Positions 32,376 through 35,960 of a DNA stretch of 35,960 nt are shown here, one piece after another (position 1 is the stretch's first letter; each line of letters starts with the position of its first letter). The stretch comes from Acidimicrobiales bacterium. Lineage in GTDB: Bacteria > Actinomycetota > Acidimicrobiia > Acidimicrobiales > SZUA-35. The translations under genes were made by a program, and so were the position numbers. Under the pieces are notes generated by a model, which ran no database searches, was not told the DNA's origin, and was given only the letters and a program-made list of their open reading frames with translations. The DNA lies in assembly GCA_020630065.1 (NCBI GenBank), contig JAHDCC010000029.1, positions 1 to 35,960 on the forward strand. The letters run 5' to 3'.

Positions 32376-35300
32376 GTGGTTTTATGGCCGGACAACAATC
32401 CGCTACAGTCGGCGCCTTTCCAGTTTTCTTCCATCGCGTCGGAATATGAAGATAAAGCTGTTGGATGCACAAAAGCGCTCGCAGAAATCACGGGTTTAGT
32501 CGAAGGTTATGGCGGTGTTCATACCGGCCCCGATATCGACACGATGGTGGCGTTTGGCCATGACATAGTTGAGGGTATGACATCGTCGGTCTCTGGGTTT
32601 GAGGCGATGGGTGAAGCGTTCAGAGCTGCTTCTAAGACGATAGACGGTTTGGCCGACCGTGAAACTGCGTGGCGTAGCAAGGTTGCGGGGTTAGACCCAG
32701 ACGCGGTTTCGCAGGTCGAGTCGGAGTCGTTGTTTCACAACTCTTCAGGGTTTGATTCGGCGGTGGCTCTGCCGTCCGCTCCGTCCGAGGTTGAGCTGCA
32801 GGCGGTGCGTGACGCCAAAGCCGAGTACGACAGTATTCGTGCAGACGAAGACGCTGCTTTGCGGACGTTAGCGGGTGCGATTGGTGAGGTGCCGACCGGG
32901 TTTGATGTCGAGTTGGATCAGGCGAAGGTGTCCGAGTTGTTGGGTCGCCTCGCTGCCGATGTTGCCGCGTCGGACTGGCTCCTTGGCTTAACGATTGGCC
33001 AGGCAGTTCTGGTGGATCATTCCGATGGGGAGATCGACGGCACAGACGAAATGTTTGATGCGTTGGCCGAGCAGGGTTTGGACCCGTTACAGATCGCTCG
33101 AGTCACGAACGGCGAGTTCGATGAGTATTGGACTGAACGCATCGTCTCGGAGGGTCTACATCCTGAGATTGTTGACGTGGCTATCGCCCACGACGTCCCA
33201 TATCCGGACGCCGAGTGGGGTGTGTTGGGTAACACTATCGAAGAGTTACAGACCATAATCGACGACTGGGACACTAACCCGATCGAAGGCGTCGAACTTC
33301 ATGAGTTATATGAAGAACGTAACCAGATGATCGACCGGTTAGCTAAGGGCGATTCGGGGTTGGCGGTCGAAGTCAAACATGCGTTGCAACGGGGGTTGTC
33401 GATTGACGAGGCGATCGGTGTTGCAGCCGAAAAAACGTTCGAAGACTCGTCGATAAATGAAACGATGGATGCGCAAGCAGCGTTCGTTGACAGCGAAGGC
33501 AACCCATACATTTTTGCGTTCGAAATCCAGGGGCATCTGGTCGACAAAGTTGAAACGTTCACCGGGGCCGATGTTGAAGACGTCGATTTCGGTGTCGCAG
33601 CAGCAGCGGAAGAACAAGGCATTTCCTACAACCACATGGTCGTTGTGCTTCAATCTACAGATCCGGCGGATCTACCCGACGGGTATGACGTTCCAGATTT
33701 TCTGGATGTCCCGGTTCGCGATGATGCCGAAGTTGCCGCACGGTTAGCGTTCGAGAACTATGACGACGGCGATGCGTTTACCGAAATCGAAACCGCCCGT
33801 CAAGGCAGCGTCGACGAACGCGACGGCAAAATGTCGAGAGAAGATATTGCTGCGGTGCTGGACAACCCAGACCGGTTCTCGCCCGAAGCGGTCGCCTTAG
33901 CTACCTACTTGGATGAGAATCCAGACACCCGACGACATTTAGATGTCGCGTCGGAGGGGCGTTTCCTCGATGGGTTGGACGAAGGAGAGTTCGAACCGTT
34001 GGGTGACGGTGATGGCAAAATCAGCCGCGCCGACGTCACCCGGTATCAACTCAACGTCGCCACGTTTGAAGCGCTAAATAACGCTCGCGAGCGTGGAGTG
34101 TTGGGTCCGCCCGAACGCGACGGCCAGTACACCACAAAACAGTTGCAAGAGTTACGTGACTCGTTGCCGAACCCTTCGGAGAACGGGCCATCTAGTCGCG
34201 ACGAATATTTAGCTGTTGTCATCGACCAAACCATCGAAAACAACTGGTTGGACAGCCGAGACAAAAAAGCTAAAGCGTGGGATTCGATACAAACTTTGAA
34301 CAGTATCGGCAATCCGGTCTCGATGGTTCTGGGTCGACCACAGCATTTGGATGACCCCGATTTCGACCCGTCCGACCCGCTGCAGGATTACAAAGAGTTC
34401 GGCAAAGGTCTCGGCGATTTCGGGGTTTCGGTCTATGACTTAGCTGCTACTTCACCGTATAGCTCGGTCGGCCAGTTCGAATCGGCCAGAGCAAACCTGT
34501 TCGAAGAGATGGGCTGGGAGGGGTCGACGGATCGTGGTCAACAAATGCGCGAAGGCCTCTCTGAAATGCCCGATGCGTTCGCAACGCTGATACCGGGAAC
34601 CGACGCGTGGGACGAAGCGATGGAGGCTAAACGCCGGTCTGGCACATGGAACTCACATCAGGGTTATGCCATGGGCAAGAACATTGTCGATGTTGAAGCG
34701 TTCCTCAATGACCCGGCGCGGTGGGCGGGTTCGATAGCACCCGAAGTCGTTCTATCGATAGTTACCGGCGGTACCGCAGCCACGGTTACCCGCGGCACCA
34801 AACTCGGTTCCAAAATAATTTCTGCCGCCCGTTTCACCACCAAACACGGCGCTAAACAGGCAGCCCGACAAGGCTTAAAACTCACTGTCGACACTTTTCA
34901 AACCGGCGCCCAAAAAAGCAGAGTGTTCATAACCGACACTGGCGAAGTCATCACCCGAAGCGGACAGAACCTCGCCCAGACCTACAAAGAAACCCGCCTA
35001 AACACATTCGATAGATTCCTACCCCCACGACGGAGAGACGGGGCACCGACAAAACCTGGCAACCCCTCACCAGGGCAAATCAGTTTTATGGCCACAAACG
35101 ATGGATTTTATCAAAACGCTTCACGCCGTCGATATATCGACCCAGACGGGTTCTATGATGTGGTCGCGCACGGTGACACACATAGAATCCAAATCCACAC
35201 CCACAATGGTCCTGTTTTGGTTGATCATAGAATCGCTGCTCGACTAATTAGCCAACAGACGAGCTATTCAGGTCAGAAGATCCGCCTATTTTCTTGCAGC

Positions 35301-35501
35301 ACTGGAGCCTGCTCTGATGGCTTTGCGCAGAACCTTGCGAACAAACTGAACGTCGAAGTTCAAGCTCCTTCCGATTTACTTTGGGCATATCCTGATGGCC
35401 AAATGTTAGTTGCAGCCAAAAAGGGACGACATCCAGATGGCGGTAGAATTGGCGAGATCAGAAGTTTCTTCCCAATGAATCAGAAACCGTTAGGGGACTA
35501 G
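32376..35501 (+). CDS. Large polymorphic toxin-like protein with EF-hand-like motifs and a C-terminal cysteine-peptidase-like tip
   Basis: 1041 residues, GTG start. Residues 1 to about 110 are helical and LXG/WXG-like in composition. At about 480-492 (DERDGKMSREDI) and 544-555 (DGDGKISRADV), separated by LDNPDRFSPEAVALATYLD, lie paired EF-hand-like loops resembling those of HrpF/NolX-type translocon proteins; a weaker third is at 214-225. A hydrophobic stretch near 785-805 may touch membranes. The tip (about 895-1041) has a His-Gly (H932 in VVAHGDTH) and a Cys (C974 in RLFSCSTGA), the order found in clan CD peptidases such as C80 and CHAT, followed by FAQNLANKLNVEVQAPSDLLWAYPDG. A toxin role rests on this layout and the small zinc-ribbon gene two bases downstream. 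No signal peptide; a type VII-like route is possible. Confidence 0.75.
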   Translation: MVLWPDNNPLQSAPFQFSSIASEYEDKAVGCTKALAEITGLVEGYGGVHTGPDIDTMVAFGHDIVEGMTSSVSGFEAMGEAFRAASKTIDGLADRETAWRSKVAGLDPDAVSQVESESLFHNSSGFDSAVALPSAPSEVELQAVRDAKAEYDSIRADEDAALRTLAGAIGEVPTGFDVELDQAKVSELLGRLAADVAASDWLLGLTIGQAVLVDHSDGEIDGTDEMFDALAEQGLDPLQIARVTNGEFDEYWTERIVSEGLHPEIVDVAIAHDVPYPDAEWGVLGNTIEELQTIIDDWDTNPIEGVELHELYEERNQMIDRLAKGDSGLAVEVKHALQRGLSIDEAIGVAAEKTFEDSSINETMDAQAAFVDSEGNPYIFAFEIQGHLVDKVETFTGADVEDVDFGVAAAAEEQGISYNHMVVVLQSTDPADLPDGYDVPDFLDVPVRDDAEVAARLAFENYDDGDAFTEIETARQGSVDERDGKMSREDIAAVLDNPDRFSPEAVALATYLDENPDTRRHLDVASEGRFLDGLDEGEFEPLGDGDGKISRADVTRYQLNVATFEALNNARERGVLGPPERDGQYTTKQLQELRDSLPNPSENGPSSRDEYLAVVIDQTIENNWLDSRDKKAKAWDSIQTLNSIGNPVSMVLGRPQHLDDPDFDPSDPLQDYKEFGKGLGDFGVSVYDLAATSPYSSVGQFESARANLFEEMGWEGSTDRGQQMREGLSEMPDAFATLIPGTDAWDEAMEAKRRSGTWNSHQGYAMGKNIVDVEAFLNDPARWAGSIAPEVVLSIVTGGTAATVTRGTKLGSKIISAARFTTKHGAKQAARQGLKLTVDTFQTGAQKSRVFITDTGEVITRSGQNLAQTYKETRLNTFDRFLPPRRRDGAPTKPGNPSPGQISFMATNDGFYQNASRRRYIDPDGFYDVVAHGDTHRIQIHTHNGPVLVDHRIAARLISQQTSYSGQKIRLFSCSTGACSDGFAQNLANKLNVEVQAPSDLLWAYPDGQMLVAAKKGRHPDGGRIGEIRSFFPMNQKPLGD

Positions 35502-35503
35502 AA

Positions 35504-35863
35504 ATGACTCGTATCCAGGAGTGCGAAGATTGCGGCTCAAAGGCTGAATTCGACATTAGGGGAAGTACCCAGGGTTTGTTCTGCTCTAAGTGCGACTGGG
35601 CCGTCCTGCGAACTTACATACCGCAGATTGATCTCGACCGGACAACCTACAAACTATTTATAATCTCTGGAGACCATAAGAATAAGAACCAGGTCAAAAC
35701 GATTGCTCGAGTAGCCAATGTGAACTTTCTACAAGCTCGACAGATGCTTCTAGGAAGCGATGAACAGATAACTGAAGGGTCCGCCGTCGCTATTGACAAT
35801 GCCCGTCAGGACCTTTCTGATGTTGGCTTGGAATTCTACACCGAGCCAGACTTTCCTCACTAA
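35504..35863 (+). CDS. Putative immunity protein, zinc ribbon plus L7/L12-like segment
   Basis: 119 residues, starting two bases after the toxin stop. CxxC pairs at Cys 7/10 and Cys 27/30 form a zinc ribbon. Residues about 59-84 (KNKNQVKTIARVANVNFLQARQMLLG) resemble the C-terminal domain of ribosomal protein L7/L12, a combination that occurs in small proteins encoded after toxins. A hand count of 35641-35700 gives about 35 percent GC, lower than the toxin body, as expected for an exchangeable tip-immunity pair. Immunity is inferred from position; no experiment is implied. Confidence 0.65.
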   Translation: MTRIQECEDCGSKAEFDIRGSTQGLFCSKCDWAVLRTYIPQIDLDRTTYKLFIISGDHKNKNQVKTIARVANVNFLQARQMLLGSDEQITEGSAVAIDNARQDLSDVGLEFYTEPDFPH

Positions 35864-35937
35864 ACCTGGGGCGCGCATCATTTCCCGGAAGCCAGAAAGC
35901 TAGCTGCACGAAAACCTACCGGGCGAACGATTTAGTA

Positions 35938-35955
35938 GAGTTGATCGACCAACTC
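35938..35955. terminator. Weak hairpin near the right edge
   Basis: GAGTTG and CAACTC are perfect 6-bp arms around ATCGAC, 75 bases after the immunity-gene stop. It could end the cassette transcript, but the stem is short and the window stops five bases later. Confidence 0.3.
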
Positions 35956-35960
35956 CGATC

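Noticed and set aside
32384-32449. Short ORF starting ATGGCCGGA just inside the toxin start
   Set aside because: It is in another frame, only 21 codons, and has no ribosome binding site; the in-frame GTG at 32376 explains the coding signal.

Overview
The window looks like a chromosomal segment of a mid-GC actinobacterium, most probably of the Acidimicrobiia type. Three things suggest this: the block rlmB-ispF-ispD next to a Crp-family regulator and disA; a ClpC unfoldase with N-domain repeats; and several genes whose start codon lies 6-10 bases after a TAnnnT -10 hexamer, with no room for a ribosome binding site (leaderless transcripts). The taxonomic call is inference from gene content. No tRNA, rRNA, insertion sequence or CRISPR array was seen.

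Layout. 1-2799 (minus): a truncated surface-type protein with about 20 VPDV(A/S/G) repeats, then rlmB, ispF and ispD. 3027-7014: a Crp/Fnr regulator (+), disA (-), a lipoprotein-like LppM/HAD fusion (-) and a DoxX-like membrane protein (+). 7118-8991 (+): an autoregulated-looking PadR / HAAS-ABC ATPase / permease operon behind a 34-bp palindrome. 9125-9955: an orphan SMI1/KNR4-like protein. 10037-12568 (-): clpC. 12890-21272 (+): a long-chain polyprenyl diphosphate synthase, a tri-domain fatty-acyl-AMP ligase / acyl carrier protein / alpha-oxoamine synthase, a membrane protein with a dead GGDEF and an intact EAL domain, and a short-chain dehydrogenase. 21321-25236 (-): a secreted lytic transglycosylase, two tandem paralogous membrane proteins and lysS. 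25397-26952 (+): a possible TetR operator, a hairpin-rich leader, a 15-residue leader peptide coupled to a TetR gene, and a prepilin peptidase. 26983-31864 (-): an anti-sigma-like membrane protein, its ECF sigma factor, nadC and nadB. 32107-35863 (+): a three-gene polymorphic toxin cassette made of a small helical protein, a 1041-residue toxin and a zinc-ribbon putative immunity protein.

How the genes may work together. ispD and ispF feed isoprenoid precursors to the polyprenyl synthase, whose product probably becomes a quinone side chain. The FAAL-ACP-AOS protein could load a fatty acid, hold it on its own carrier domain and condense it with an amino acid to an alpha-aminoketone, which the nearby dehydrogenase could reduce. 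That would be a sphingoid-like or related amino-lipid route, and it is the strongest candidate for an undescribed system here. The toxin cassette is the second: its C-terminal tip has a His-Gly/Cys pair in clan CD peptidase order and lower GC than the body of the gene. nadB and nadC are two of the three de novo NAD genes; nadA is not in the window.
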